A stretch of 64,000 nt of DNA from Chitinophagales bacterium (GTDB taxonomy: Bacteria > Bacteroidota > Bacteroidia > Chitinophagales > Chitinophagaceae), in the NCBI GenBank assembly GCA_026936105.1, contig JAIXKI010000005.1:1-64000 (forward strand). The letters are read 5' to 3'. Of this stretch, positions 44,018-54,076 are shown piece by piece. Numbering within the stretch: position 1 is the stretch's first letter; every line of letters starts with the position of its first letter. The notes below the pieces were generated by a model. It did no database searches. It was not told the origin of the DNA and saw only the letters and a program-made list of their open reading frames with translations. The position numbers and the translations under genes are program-made.

Positions 44018-46528
44018 TTATCTTGTCTGTGGTATTTCCTTGTCCATTTCGATCATGTCCACAGCATCACGCCTTGAATCTCCCAATAAATATTCCGTAA
44101 AATACTCACCCATCTTCCAGAAGAAATATTCAGAGTCGGTGCCGAAGCCATGCCGCTGGCCGGGAAGTAAAACAAAGTCGAAGCGCTTGTTGGCTTTTAT
44201 CAATGCATTGACTACCCGTATGGTGTTTGCAGGATTCACATTATTGTCAATGTCGCCGGTCACCAGCATCAGGTGTCCTTTCAGGTTTTTAGCAATGGCG
44301 CTGTTCTTTTCAATAGTATAAAGGAATGTAGTATCACCTTTGGCGTTGATTTTTTCCTGCACGCCATTGTGCCGCTCACTCCACCACCTGTTATAAATAT
44401 TGTTGTCATGATTCCCTGATTCGGATACGCCCACTTTGAAGAAATCAGGATAAACGAACATGGCTGCTGCGGTCATGAATCCTCCTCCCGAGTGTCCGTT
44501 AATGCCGATCCTGTCCCTGTCAATGAAAGGATATCGGTTAGCAATCTGTTCTGCTGCTGCTTTTTTATCTGCCAGCCCGTAATCTCTCAGGTCTCCGTAT
44601 CCGAAAGTATGATACCATCTTGAACGGTTAGGGCTTCCGCCGCGATTACCGACTGTGATGACCACAAATCCTAATTGAGCCAGCCGGTCAGTATGATCCA
44701 TACCAACGCTGAATGCAGTATTGACCACTTCGGTCTGCGGTCCGGGATAAACGTATTCCACCAGGGGATAGATCTTTGTGGAATCGAAGTCAAAAGGCTT
44801 GTACATTACTCCGTAGAGATCGGTGATGCCGTCATCGGCTTTTACTTTGAATGGCTCGGGAAAACGATAGCCTGCAGCAAGAAGTTGTGACAGGTCTGCT
44901 TCTTCCAGATCCATTACCTTAGCTCCTTCAGAATTATACAAGACTGATCTCGGAGTTGTATTTACTTTTGAAAAATTATCAACAAAAAATGTTTGATTAT
45001 CGTTAAGATCGGTCTGGTGATCGTAATCACCTTTGTTTAACAACTTTAATCCGCTGCCGTCAAGATTAATACTGTACAGATGATCCAGGTAAGGGTCTTC
45101 GTTTTCTTCTCTTCCGTTTGCAGTGAAATAAACTTTTCGTGATTTTTCATCTACACCATCAATGCCCGAAACAAAAAACTCTCCTTTGGTGATCTGGTTT
45201 TTTAATTTACCGTTGCCGTCATACAGGTAAAGCTGTCCCCAGCCATCCCGCTCTGACCAGAAAACGATCTCTTTCCCGTCACCGAGTATCTCCGGTTGTT
45301 TGATGTCTTGATAGACATTACTTCTTTCTTCGATCAGTACATCCACTTTTCCGTCAATGTGAATTTTAAGCAGGTCAATCCTTTTTTCATCTCTGCTGGT
45401 TCTGGAGGCATAGAAATAATCATTATTGCCCAGCCATTTGGAAGCTTTTGCGGAGCCGAAGCCGAAGCCAAACCCGAATCCACCGCCGCCTCCCTGATCT
45501 GTCTTGAGTGTTTTGGCTGTCCAGAATCCTATCGTTTGATTTTTAAATGCGGAGATATTGATCTGTTTGTGCTGCTTTGTTGCAAAGTCAAAAATGTAGA
45601 GTTCCTGTTCTGTGCTGTCCGCTTCACCGGGCATCTGGTATTTATAAGTTTCCAGTATAGGCCTTACTCCGCCGGCGCTGTTGATCACCCACAGGTCGCG
45701 GAGATCCCTGTTATCTTTCCTTGTAGTAATAAAATGTTTTCCGTCCGGTGACCAGAGTAAGCGTACTTTGAAACGGTCTTTTTCCAGTTTGGAAAAATTC
45801 GTGGTATCGGTTGTGCTTCCGGCATCACCTCCCCATGCATAATTTCTTACGCCTCCTTCGGTGAATTGATGTTCGGTAAGGGTAGAATCTTTTTCATCTT
45901 CTTTGGCTTTTTCATAATTAGCTTTATCCATCCAGAATAGGTTATATCCTTTCGCATAAATCACCACCGAACTGTCGGGAGAATAAGTGGCCCAGCTGAG
46001 TTCTTTTTTTGTGGTATCTTTTAGTTCGGTCAATGCGCCTGTCTGAAGATCGTACCTTAGGTAAAATGTTTTCTTCTTCAAAGAATCCATCTTATTTCTA
46101 GATTCTTTTCTTTCCTTTTCGGTTTTCAAAGTGTCTTTTTTACTGGCCACTTCAAAAGTGATGGATCGTTCGTCATCAGAAAATTTAAGATTGGTGATGC
46201 CGAGATGTGCTGCATCATGAGGGTCCCAGGTCATTACACTCAGCTTGCGTGCCATATCAGCATTATCAAAAAGAGGACGCTTGCTTCTTGTGGCAGGATC
46301 CACAATAAACCATTTCTGCGACTTCGTATCGCTGAAAGTGTACCAAAACTTACCCGACTTCAGCCAGGCAGGCCTGACCGAAGTGGAAAACACCATTTTC
46401 CGGATCTTGGCTGGGGAGAAGCGTGCCGCAAGTTCGTAGTTGGCTTTATTTACTTTGTTGTCTTTGGTTTGAGCAAAACAGGTGAGCGTGCCTGACAATA
46501 ACAGTGCAAAGAGCAGTAGTCTGGTCAT
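44018..46528 (-). CDS. S9 family (prolyl oligopeptidase / DPP IV-type) peptidase
   Basis: 836 residues. A signal peptide (MTRLLLFALLLSGTLTCFA) is followed by an N-terminal propeller (~40-560) with TolB/DPPIV-like repeats (LLWSPDGKHFITT, IVFWSERDGWGQLYLYDG). A Gly/Phe-rich insert lies near 345-355 (GGGGFGFGFGFGS). The C-terminal alpha/beta-hydrolase has the nucleophile Ser680 in GHSGGGFM, and later GDIDNNV and QRHGFG hold the Asp and His. Probably a periplasmic dipeptidyl or oligopeptidase. Confidence 0.92.
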   Translation of the reverse strand: MTRLLLFALLLSGTLTCFAQTKDNKVNKANYELAARFSPAKIRKMVFSTSVRPAWLKSGKFWYTFSDTKSQKWFIVDPATRSKRPLFDNADMARKLSVMTWDPHDAAHLGITNLKFSDDERSITFEVASKKDTLKTEKERKESRNKMDSLKKKTFYLRYDLQTGALTELKDTTKKELSWATYSPDSSVVIYAKGYNLFWMDKANYEKAKEDEKDSTLTEHQFTEGGVRNYAWGGDAGSTTDTTNFSKLEKDRFKVRLLWSPDGKHFITTRKDNRDLRDLWVINSAGGVRPILETYKYQMPGEADSTEQELYIFDFATKQHKQINISAFKNQTIGFWTAKTLKTDQGGGGGFGFGFGFGSAKASKWLGNNDYFYASRTSRDEKRIDLLKIHIDGKVDVLIEERSNVYQDIKQPEILGDGKEIVFWSERDGWGQLYLYDGNGKLKNQITKGEFFVSGIDGVDEKSRKVYFTANGREENEDPYLDHLYSINLDGSGLKLLNKGDYDHQTDLNDNQTFFVDNFSKVNTTPRSVLYNSEGAKVMDLEEADLSQLLAAGYRFPEPFKVKADDGITDLYGVMYKPFDFDSTKIYPLVEYVYPGPQTEVVNTAFSVGMDHTDRLAQLGFVVITVGNRGGSPNRSRWYHTFGYGDLRDYGLADKKAAAEQIANRYPFIDRDRIGINGHSGGGFMTAAAMFVYPDFFKVGVSESGNHDNNIYNRWWSERHNGVQEKINAKGDTTFLYTIEKNSAIAKNLKGHLMLVTGDIDNNVNPANTIRVVNALIKANKRFDFVLLPGQRHGFGTDSEYFFWKMGEYFTEYLLGDSRRDAVDMIEMDKEIPQTR

Positions 46529-46762
46529 AAAAATAATTTAGAGGTTAAATTTAAAAAAAGATGAGGTTCATCCTCTTTTAAATTTTGAATGGAATTATAA
46601 GAGGTTGAATGGTGAGCGAAATAATGAACAGGCTCAATATATTTTTACTTCACAGAGGGTGCATTAATATATTCTTCGCTGTAGAAGTGAGTTTGAAATG
46701 ACAACCTGTTTTAAAAACCCGGTCGTTGCTCATTCGGTTTATCGGTAGAGATACTTTCTCGG

Positions 46763-48313
46763 TTAGAGTTTAAACCCTACCGTGAGAATAGCATTGCCTC
46801 CCGAACTTTTTATAGTGGCTTTCGGGAATTGAGAGAATTCTAATTTGTAAGGGAAGTTTACATCCTTGCCCATGGTGTAAACATAAGCAATATCAATGTA
46901 CATCCCTTTATTCCGGTATCCAAGTCCTCCGCTCATCTGAAAGCGGTTTCCTTTTTCGCCGTTCAGGTTTTTATATGGATTACCATAGTAAGAAGCTCCG
47001 AGTCTCGCCATCAACGTAGTGAATTTTAATTCACCACCGACACGAAAGTTGACAGCGCCTTTGTAAGAGTTATCAATTGCTTTGTTCAAAGATTTATAAT
47101 AATCTCTTGAACTCTGATTATCATTGCTCGGGTCAGTAGAAAAAGAAGTGGCTTTGTAATTGACGTATTCCAGGTCTGCCGTTATAAATCCTTTTTGCTG
47201 TCTTACATCTTCTACCTCATGCAATACATAAGATACGCTTCCAATGATGCGGTAGGGATTGAACATCCAGTATTTATACTGTGCATCGGTTCCGCCGATA
47301 AAGATGGAGGAGTTCTGGGTTTGAGTTCCCTGGTAATTTTCTGTGTTTGTGGTTACGGAAGCATTGTACTTGTCTGTCATCTGATAAAAAGTTGGAGAGT
47401 GAATGGCCAGCCCGACCCTGACAGAAGGAGCCGGTTTGAAAATGATGCCGGCTTTTATATTTACACCGCTACCGCTCGTTTTCAGGTTTTCGGAGATGGT
47501 GGCATAATCAAAATTGTTGTTAGGATTATCTGTAGCATCAGCTTCCGTAAAATCTGTCGTTCTTTCATAATTCAGCAGGGAAATATTCAGCGCAACACCA
47601 AGATACAAGCGCTCATTGAAATTAAAAGCTCCTGCCAGTGCCGCATCGGTGATGCCTCCTTTACTGATGATGTTGTTTTGCTGGATCAGCCCTGAAGATA
47701 AAAGTGGCAGCGCTCTTGACTGAAACTGGTAATTGCCGGGTGCGCCCCCGTTTATCGTGTCTATCCAGTAAGTGTTGAAAGCAAGGCTTGTTCCGAAAGG
47801 GAAATCCTGGGCCACCGAATTGGGATCTTTGACATTATTATTCCTGATCTCTTCCAGGAATTTCAGTGAATAAGAACTTTCATTATTGATTCCCCTGTAT
47901 AAAATATTGCTGTTAAAATCGGCAGTTCTGTTGATGGCAAAGCTGATCGCTGAGCTTCTGTTCCTGGATGCTTCCCTCGAATTACTGCCGGCGATGATAA
48001 AACCCGAAGTGCCGAAAGCAAAATTGTTCTTATTGTCTTTCTCATTATGCCCGAAATAAGAAGCTTTGTTATTGAGAAGATTGTATGCAGGCGTCAAAGT
48101 GAGGTCGCCTGTCTTATAAAAACCAAGTCCTGCCGGGTTCACAAAAGTTGCGGTCAGGTCCCCTCCCAAAGAACCCATCGCTCCGCCGATCGCTTTCGAC
48201 CTGGCTGTACCTCCCTGTATATACCATGAATAACGTAATGCATCAGCAGGCTCCTGGGCCATCAGTTGCAAAGCAGACATAAAGCAGACTATGATGAAAT
48301 AGATCTTCTTCAT
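46763..48313 (-). CDS. Outer membrane beta-barrel protein, FadL/OmpP1-like
   Basis: 516 residues with signal peptide (MKKIYFIIVCFMSALQLMA). ARSKAIGGAMGSLGGDLTATFVNPAGLGFYKTGDL is the N-terminal signature of FadL/OmpP1/PorV-type barrels. The rest is alternating aromatic beta strands ending NAILTVGFKL. Possible hydrophobic-substrate channel or surface-secretion helper. The 233 bp before it (46529-46762) hold no gene that I recognise. Confidence 0.82.
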   Translation of the reverse strand: MKKIYFIIVCFMSALQLMAQEPADALRYSWYIQGGTARSKAIGGAMGSLGGDLTATFVNPAGLGFYKTGDLTLTPAYNLLNNKASYFGHNEKDNKNNFAFGTSGFIIAGSNSREASRNRSSAISFAINRTADFNSNILYRGINNESSYSLKFLEEIRNNNVKDPNSVAQDFPFGTSLAFNTYWIDTINGGAPGNYQFQSRALPLLSSGLIQQNNIISKGGITDAALAGAFNFNERLYLGVALNISLLNYERTTDFTEADATDNPNNNFDYATISENLKTSGSGVNIKAGIIFKPAPSVRVGLAIHSPTFYQMTDKYNASVTTNTENYQGTQTQNSSIFIGGTDAQYKYWMFNPYRIIGSVSYVLHEVEDVRQQKGFITADLEYVNYKATSFSTDPSNDNQSSRDYYKSLNKAIDNSYKGAVNFRVGGELKFTTLMARLGASYYGNPYKNLNGEKGNRFQMSGGLGYRNKGMYIDIAYVYTMGKDVNFPYKLEFSQFPKATIKSSGGNAILTVGFKL

Positions 48314-48371
48314 TGAATGAGCGGGTTATAAATCGTTAAGTAATGGATCCTGTTCACAAAGTTTTGGATAC

Positions 48372-48396
48372 AAAAAACCCTCTGAAATCAGAGAGT
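48372..48396 (-). terminator. Terminator of the Tyr/Asn-rich lipoprotein gene
   Basis: On the minus strand a stem of CTCTGA / TCAGAG (loop TT) extended by a few pairs, followed by TTTTTTG, 12 bp after the stop codon. Confidence 0.75.
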
Positions 48397-48407
48397 CTTT
48401 AATGATT

Positions 48408-49118
48408 TTAGAATTTTCTAACCGGAGCCGTGCTGCCACTGCTGCTTTTGGTTGAGCCGGAACTGCTGTTACTCACTCTCGGGGGAGCGCTTGTAGAATT
48501 ATTTGAATTCCCTCCGTTAAATATGTTTCTCAAAAAGCTTCCGGAGTTTGATGATGAAGCAGGTTTTGAATTGAATTTATTGGAAGAAAAGCCGGATCTG
48601 TTCGGATTTTTTACGTTAAGGCCTTCATTCAGCAATCTTCTGTTGTTATTGTAATTATTCAGATTCACTGTGCGGGGTGCTGAATAAGTATTGCTGATGG
48701 CACCGGGGTTCAGGATAATTACATGACCGTAATAAGGGGTTACATAATTGTAATAATACGGATTATAATAACTATTCCAGTAGGAATAGGGGTTCCAGGC
48801 ATAGCCCCAGGAATTTAAACTGTAATTGTTATAATATCCATAACCGTAATTGTAACGATCTCCATAGTAATACCAATCATCAAGAGCAGACCAGAGTTGC
48901 GGGTTATGAACTTTCATGCGCAGATATCGGTCGTCATAATAATCATCACCGTTGTAGCTCTGATCGTCATAATTGTTTACCCTGAGGTATTCATCTTTGT
49001 TTTGAGTTGGAGAATAATACACATCATCAGGGGTCTGTCCTGTTTTATATGCGGTAGTGCAACTACTGAAAGCAATTGCCACTGTTACCATAGCTAAAAG
49101 TGAAAATACTGGTTTCAT
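48408..49118 (-). CDS. Tyr/Asn-rich lipoprotein of unknown function
   Basis: 236 residues. The lipobox is AFSSC with Cys20. Residues ~60-145 are extremely rich in Tyr, Asn, Asp and Trp (YYYGDRYNYGYGYYNNYS), and the C-terminal ~60 residues are Ser/Asn/Gly-rich (SSSGSTKSSSGSTAP). Composition resembles prolamin-like or amyloid-like surface proteins, but no family is recognised. Followed by its own terminator. Confidence 0.75.
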   Translation of the reverse strand: MKPVFSLLAMVTVAIAFSSCTTAYKTGQTPDDVYYSPTQNKDEYLRVNNYDDQSYNGDDYYDDRYLRMKVHNPQLWSALDDWYYYGDRYNYGYGYYNNYSLNSWGYAWNPYSYWNSYYNPYYYNYVTPYYGHVIILNPGAISNTYSAPRTVNLNNYNNNRRLLNEGLNVKNPNRSGFSSNKFNSKPASSSNSGSFLRNIFNGGNSNNSTSAPPRVSNSSSGSTKSSSGSTAPVRKF

Positions 49119-49130
49119 GGTTGCGTTTTA

Positions 49131-49163
49131 TTTAATTAATTAATTATGAAGTTACTACTTTTG
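49131..49163 (+). promoter_or_regulatory. Possible promoter of proS
   Basis: TTTA at 49131 and a perfect TACTTTTG at 49156-49163, spaced by 21 bases across a TTAATTAATTAATTA tract. It would give a ~110-base leader before ATG 49277. Confidence 0.4.
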
Positions 49164-49276
49164 CACGACTTGAGTAACACACTTTTATCATTCAACAAAT
49201 CATTTGCCATTCAGATGTAAAGATGTGATATTCACTGTTAATTTATAGATAAAAAATTGAAATACGTTTTAATTGT

Positions 49277-50749
49277 ATGAGCAAGGAAATTACATCAAGA
49301 GCTGAAGATTATTCCCAATGGTACAATGATCTGATCTTAAAAGGAGGGCTGGCTGATTATTCGGCGGTCAGGGGATGCATGGTCATCAAGCCCTATGGCT
49401 TTTCTTTATGGGAGAAAATGCAGGCAGCATTGGATAAAATGTTCAAAGATACCGGCCATGTCAATGCTTACTTCCCTTTGTTCATTCCCAAAAGCTTTTT
49501 CGGAAAAGAAGCAGCACATGTGGAAGGCTTTGCCAAAGAGTGTGCCGTAGTGACTCATTACCGTTTGAAAAATGATGAGGATGGCAGTATTATTGTTGAC
49601 CCGGATGCAAAACTTGAAGAAGAGTTGATCGTTCGGCCCACCAGCGAAACGATCATCTGGAATACTTACAAAGACTGGGTGCGTTCTTACCGTGACCTTC
49701 CATTGCTGATCAATCAATGGTGCAACGTGGTGCGTTGGGAAATGAGGACAAGATTGTTTTTGAGGACAGCAGAATTTCTCTGGCAGGAGGGACATACGGC
49801 CCATGCTTCTGCCGAAGAAGCGATAGAAGAAACAAAGAAGATGCTGGGAGTGTATGCAACATTTGCCGAAGAATACATGGCCATGCCGGTGATCCGCGGA
49901 GTGAAAACGGAAAGTGAACGATTTGCAGGAGCCGTGGATACTTACTGCATTGAAGCTTTGATGCAGGACGGCAAGGCGCTGCAGGCAGGAACTTCACATT
50001 TTCTGGGGCAGAATTTTGCCAAAGCATTTGATGTAAAATTTTTAAACAAAGAAAATAAGCTGGATTATGTATGGGCTACCAGTTGGGGCGTCAGTACGAG
50101 ATTGGTGGGTGGAATGGTGATGGCGCACAGCGATGATAACGGATTGGTGATTCCTCCAAAGATCGCTCCTTTGCAGGTAGTGATTATTCCTGTGTATAAG
50201 GGAGATGAAAAGAAAGAAGAGATCAATACGAAGGCAAGGGAAATGGCAGAAGAAATAAAAAGCCTGGGCATGAGTGTAAAATTTGATGACAGCGACAATA
50301 CAAGACCGGGATGGAAATTTGCCGAGTATGAATTGAAAGGGGTTCCGGTAAGATTGGCTTTGGGAGCCAGGGATATTGAAAAAGACCAGGTGGAAGTGAC
50401 CCGTCGCGATACCGGAGAAAAAAAGACGATCGGCGCCGGAGGCATTGCTCAGTATGTGGATCGCCTGCTGATAGACATTCAGCAAAATATGTTCAACAAA
50501 GCCAATGCATACCAGCAGGAGCACATCACTCCGGCAAACAGTTGGGATGAATTTGAAAAACTGCTGGATGAAAAAGGCGGATTCATTCTTGCCCATTGGG
50601 ATGGAACTCCGGAAACAGAATCGCTTATCAAGGAAAAAACAAAGGCAACGATCCGATGTATCCCGTTGGATAATCCACAAGCAGACGGGAAATGTATTCT
50701 TACCGGCAAACCTTCACGACAGCGTGTACTTTTTGCCAGAGCTTACTGA
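49277..50749 (+). CDS. proS: Prolyl-tRNA synthetase (eukaryote/archaeal-like short type)
   Basis: Charges tRNA-Pro. It is 490 residues, without the editing INS domain of the long bacterial form. Class II motif 2 is in [26 protein letters not shown] and motif 3 in [43 protein letters not shown] is a typical motif 1 region. The C-terminal anticodon domain is followed by a zinc-binding-like end. Confidence 0.96.
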   Translation: MSKEITSRAEDYSQWYNDLILKGGLADYSAVRGCMVIKPYGFSLWEKMQAALDKMFKDTGHVNAYFPLFIPKSFFGKEAAHVEGFAKECAVVTHYRLKNDEDGSIIVDPDAKLEEELIVRPTSETIIWNTYKDWVRSYRDLPLLINQWCNVVRWEMRTRLFLRTAEFLWQEGHTAHASAEEAIEETKKMLGVYATFAEEYMAMPVIRGVKTESERFAGAVDTYCIEALMQDGKALQAGTSHFLGQNFAKAFDVKFLNKENKLDYVWATSWGVSTRLVGGMVMAHSDDNGLVIPPKIAPLQVVIIPVYKGDEKKEEINTKAREMAEEIKSLGMSVKFDDSDNTRPGWKFAEYELKGVPVRLALGARDIEKDQVEVTRRDTGEKKTIGAGGIAQYVDRLLIDIQQNMFNKANAYQQEHITPANSWDEFEKLLDEKGGFILAHWDGTPETESLIKEKTKATIRCIPLDNPQADGKCILTGKPSRQRVLFARAY

Positions 50750-50839
50750 GATCAGTTTCGCCGGTATTCCTTTTGTGCGAATTAAAATTTGAAGGAATAG
50801 CAGGATATCTTTATATTTAATACTCATAAAACACTTTTT

Positions 50840-51307
50840 ATGATGTATCAAGCACCTCCACCTCCCGGCGGTACGGGACCAATTTTCCAGTTAAATATTG
50901 ATGCAAATACAAACCAGACGCTTCGCAGTGCAGCCACCTGGTCAAAGATCTTTGGCGTCTTTGGAATTATCATTGCCATTTTGTTTGCCATCATGGCATT
51001 TGCAGTTCAGGCTGCCGTCAACCAAAGACCGGACCTGGCCGGGGCAGCTGGAGTGGTGGGAAGATACGGCCTTGTCATTTATCTGGGCTTTGCCATCGTC
51101 ATGCTGGTCAGTTCCATATTTTCATTGACTTTTGGCGCTAAGATAAGCGCTGCTTTACGTTCCAATGATCAATATTCACTCAATTCCGGTTTTGCGGCAG
51201 TGAGGAACTACTTTGCTTTCTGGACCATATTGATGATCCTTTTCCTTGTGTTGATCATTCTATTAATAGTTGCTGTGTCTCAACAGGGAGTTAATGCCGG
51301 TTATTAA
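50840..51307 (+). CDS. Small integral membrane protein (DUF5362-like)
   Basis: 155 residues. A Pro/Gly-rich N-terminus (MMYQAPPPPGGTGP) is followed by three hydrophobic segments (IFGVFGIIIAILFAIMAFA, YGLVIYLGFAIVMLVSSIF, FWTILMILFLVLIILLIVAV). No catalytic motif. I believe it fits DUF5362 but the function is unknown. It is convergent with the RDD gene, ten bases between stops. Confidence 0.72.
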   Translation: MMYQAPPPPGGTGPIFQLNIDANTNQTLRSAATWSKIFGVFGIIIAILFAIMAFAVQAAVNQRPDLAGAAGVVGRYGLVIYLGFAIVMLVSSIFSLTFGAKISAALRSNDQYSLNSGFAAVRNYFAFWTILMILFLVLIILLIVAVSQQGVNAGY

Positions 51308-51316
51308 AAGACTTCA

Positions 51317-52141
51317 TTATTTAACGGATAAGTAGTTATAGTCCTTTAAAAGCACTTCCAGGAAATCGAAAGGGGGCATGGAAGAATTGATCTTGAGATG
51401 GTCTTTAATCTTTTTGCCTGCAGCTTCCGCTATTTTATGATCACCTCTTCTTCTGGAGGTTTCTAATATGCTTTTGATCGCATTAATATCTTTATCACTC
51501 AACTGCATGATCTGCGGGAAAGAAGGAACATAATTGTCCTCTACCAGCATGAAAACTGTATCATCAATACTTCCTTTTGCTGTAGTGCGGATAAGTATGG
51601 TCTTTGCCAGGATATCTCCGATTCTCTGCCCTTTTTTCGAACTGATCACAAGCAAAGTGTCAGTAGCCAGAAATAAAAATGCAAGCAGAGTGAACCATCT
51701 CAAAGACGGTACGAAAGCAAAAGCGGCGGGACCATAAGCAGCGAAAATGAATATCAGCAATATCAGGGCATAATCAGATACTCTCAGCAGCCACCGGATG
51801 ATAAATTGGCTGACGGAAGGTTTGCTGCCCGTCTCACTTACCACCCGTATGCCCATTACCTTCTTGCCAATGCTCTGGCCTTTCATGGTGATTTCACACA
51901 CCAGATGATAAACAAACGCCGGCACCATAAATATCAACCGCAGAAAAGAAAAATTGTAATAATCATCGTCTGAATAAACTTTATGACCGGAATAAATGAT
52001 CTGCATGAGCTTACCCGCAATGATGAGATAGAGATATAACACTACCAGATCCAGGAGCAGCGCAAAAAACCTGCGGTAAAATTCAGGGATCTCAAATTCA
52101 AGCTCAATATTAAAATTTGTCGGTACCCGTACAATGGACAT
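51317..52141 (-). CDS. RDD-family membrane protein
   Basis: 274 residues from ATG 52141 (MSIVRVPTNFNIELEFEIPEFYRRF); an earlier in-frame ATG at 52171 is possible. The RDD domain has the R-x-x-A-x-x-x-D motif (FYRRFFALLLDLVVL), further membrane helices, and GQSIGKKVMGIRVV. The C-terminal ~75 residues are soluble and helical. It is divergent from the SpoIIM gene, and RDD proteins often neighbour MoxR/DUF58 clusters, so it likely belongs with the next five genes. Confidence 0.88.
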   Translation of the reverse strand: MSIVRVPTNFNIELEFEIPEFYRRFFALLLDLVVLYLYLIIAGKLMQIIYSGHKVYSDDDYYNFSFLRLIFMVPAFVYHLVCEITMKGQSIGKKVMGIRVVSETGSKPSVSQFIIRWLLRVSDYALILLIFIFAAYGPAAFAFVPSLRWFTLLAFLFLATDTLLVISSKKGQRIGDILAKTILIRTTAKGSIDDTVFMLVEDNYVPSFPQIMQLSDKDINAIKSILETSRRRGDHKIAEAAGKKIKDHLKINSSMPPFDFLEVLLKDYNYLSVK

Positions 52142-52247
52142 TCTGTGTACTTTGAAATATGAGTGATACAAATATCGTTTTTAAACTTCTAAATTTTCAG
52201 TGACATTATCTTTCTGCTGCAAAAAATAGTATTTTACAAACAAAAAA

Positions 52248-53216
52248 TTGAGAGAAGCGCTTTTCATAAAAAAGAACAAGGAGCGTTGGGAACGCATACA
52301 GGATCACCCTTCCACCAATGCCGATGATATGGCAAAGGATTTCACTCAACTGGTGGATGACCTTGCTTATGCAAAAACATTTTATCCATCGGGAAAAGTG
52401 ACCCGCTACATCAACGGGCAGGCTTCAAAGATCTATGTCGGAATTTATCAGAACCGGAAAGAGGAGAGTAACCGCCTTGTCACTTTCTGGAAATATGAAT
52501 TGCCGCTTACCATCAGGAAATACCATGGCCTGGTATTGTTCACCTTCATCCTGTTTGTACTTTTCTTTATTGTAGGATTTTTCTCCTCCGGTCACGATCC
52601 GGCTTTTGTGCGGTCGGTATTAGGCGATGGTTATGTGGACATGACCGAAGAGAATATTGCCCAGGGCAACCCGTTGGGAGTCTATGATTCGGGAAATGCT
52701 TTAGTGGCATGGATCGGGATCATGATCAACAATATCATGGTATCATTCACCTACTTTGCAAGAGGCCTTTCTTTTGGTTTACTCACGGTAACCTCTGTTG
52801 CCAAAGAAGCCATTACCCTCGGCGCATTTGAATACATGTTTTTTTCAAAAGGTTTCGGATGGCCGTCAGCAATGGGAGTGCTGATACATGGAATGCTGGA
52901 ACTGACCGCGATCATCATTGCCTGTGCAGCCGGGTTGGTGATGGTGAAAAGTTTTTTATTTCCGGGTACTTTGAAAAGAATGGATTCATTGAAAAGGGGA
53001 GTAAAAGACGGAGTGAAGATCGTTGTGGGACTGATGCCCGTATTCCTGATAGCCGCATTCTTTGAAGGTTTTGTGACCAGGCATTACAAGATGCCTTTGC
53101 TCATCAACGCTCTGATACTTGCCGCCTCATTTAGTTTCATTATCTGGTATTTTGTCATTTATCCCATCAGGTTAGGTAAAAGAAGATCTTTAATGCTCAA
53201 TGAGGAGGAAGTATAA
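52248..53216 (+). CDS. SpoIIM-family (stage II sporulation M-like) membrane protein
   Basis: 322 residues from TTG 52248 (MREALFIKKNKERWERIQD). A soluble N-terminal part (~1-90) is followed by five or so membrane helices with NNIMVSFTYFARGLSFG and HGMLELTAIIIACAAGL, typical of the SpoIIM/DUF95 family. No sporulation is implied. It is the first gene of a tightly packed operon: the next gene overlaps its stop by one base (TAATG). Confidence 0.87.
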   Translation: MREALFIKKNKERWERIQDHPSTNADDMAKDFTQLVDDLAYAKTFYPSGKVTRYINGQASKIYVGIYQNRKEESNRLVTFWKYELPLTIRKYHGLVLFTFILFVLFFIVGFFSSGHDPAFVRSVLGDGYVDMTEENIAQGNPLGVYDSGNALVAWIGIMINNIMVSFTYFARGLSFGLLTVTSVAKEAITLGAFEYMFFSKGFGWPSAMGVLIHGMLELTAIIIACAAGLVMVKSFLFPGTLKRMDSLKRGVKDGVKIVVGLMPVFLIAAFFEGFVTRHYKMPLLINALILAASFSFIIWYFVIYPIRLGKRRSLMLNEEEV

Positions 53217-54073
53217 TGGCCCTTTTATTTTATTCCGGACATTATTTTCTGAGGAGAAAAACAGCAGCGCTCCTGATCTTTTTTCTGATGAACTCCGGCT
53301 ATTCTTTTTCACAAGACAATAGGATCCCTGATTCTTTATTTGAAAGCATTATCGAGCCGCCGGATACCGCCATTAACCCCGGATCAGGCCATGAATATAA
53401 TGATGACGGGCAAGAGAATGAAAATATACAAGATGCGGATACCAATTATTTCCTTAATAAAAGCAAGTTTAGTAATGAGATGACCGTTTTGCGGCATCTT
53501 CCCGACAGCCTTAATGACCGCATGAAAAAGGATGAAGCATTCTGGTATGCTGATCATGTTTTTGTAAAAGAAATTCAGAATACCCGCACTTCAAAGAAGA
53601 TCCCGGTCATGGAAAGAGAATGGTTTCAGAATCTTTTATGGTTCATCATCATCGGCGCTTTTTCAGGATTCGTCCTGATGTATCTGTCCAACAGCAATAT
53701 TTTATTTTTCAGAAAAAAGCCCAGGTCAATATCGGAAAATACCGGTCCGAAAGATTTAACAGAAAATATCTTTTCGATCAACTATTCGAAGGAGATTGAC
53801 AAGGCGGTCAGGGAAAATGACTACAGGCTTGCTGTAAGGCTTATGTTTTTGAGGCTGCTGAAGCAACTATCCGAAAAAAAGATCATTCAGTACATGCCGG
53901 ATAAAACAAATTTTGATTATCTCAGGCAATTGAGTTCCACCGGTTATTACCCGGATTTTTTCAATATCACCCGGAATTATGAGTATGCCTGGTATGGAAA
54001 ATTTGAGATCAGCGTTGAGAGATTCGCTGTCATTAAAAATGATTTTGAAAAAATGGAACAAAGAATAAAATAG
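53216..54073 (+). CDS. DUF4129-type membrane protein of the MoxR cluster
   Basis: 285 residues. A signal or first helix (TAALLIFFLMNSGYSF) leads to a soluble exported stretch (~32-135). A central membrane segment follows (FLWFIIIGAFSGFVLMYLS-like, ~140-160) and then a cytoplasmic helical domain with RENDYRLAVRLMFLRLLKQLSEK and YEYAWYGKFEISVERF, as in DUF4129. Start overlaps the preceding stop. Position between SpoIIM and DUF4350 fits the conserved cluster. Confidence 0.8.
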   Translation: MALLFYSGHYFLRRKTAALLIFFLMNSGYSFSQDNRIPDSLFESIIEPPDTAINPGSGHEYNDDGQENENIQDADTNYFLNKSKFSNEMTVLRHLPDSLNDRMKKDEAFWYADHVFVKEIQNTRTSKKIPVMEREWFQNLLWFIIIGAFSGFVLMYLSNSNILFFRKKPRSISENTGPKDLTENIFSINYSKEIDKAVRENDYRLAVRLMFLRLLKQLSEKKIIQYMPDKTNFDYLRQLSSTGYYPDFFNITRNYEYAWYGKFEISVERFAVIKNDFEKMEQRIK

Positions 54074-54076
54074 ATC

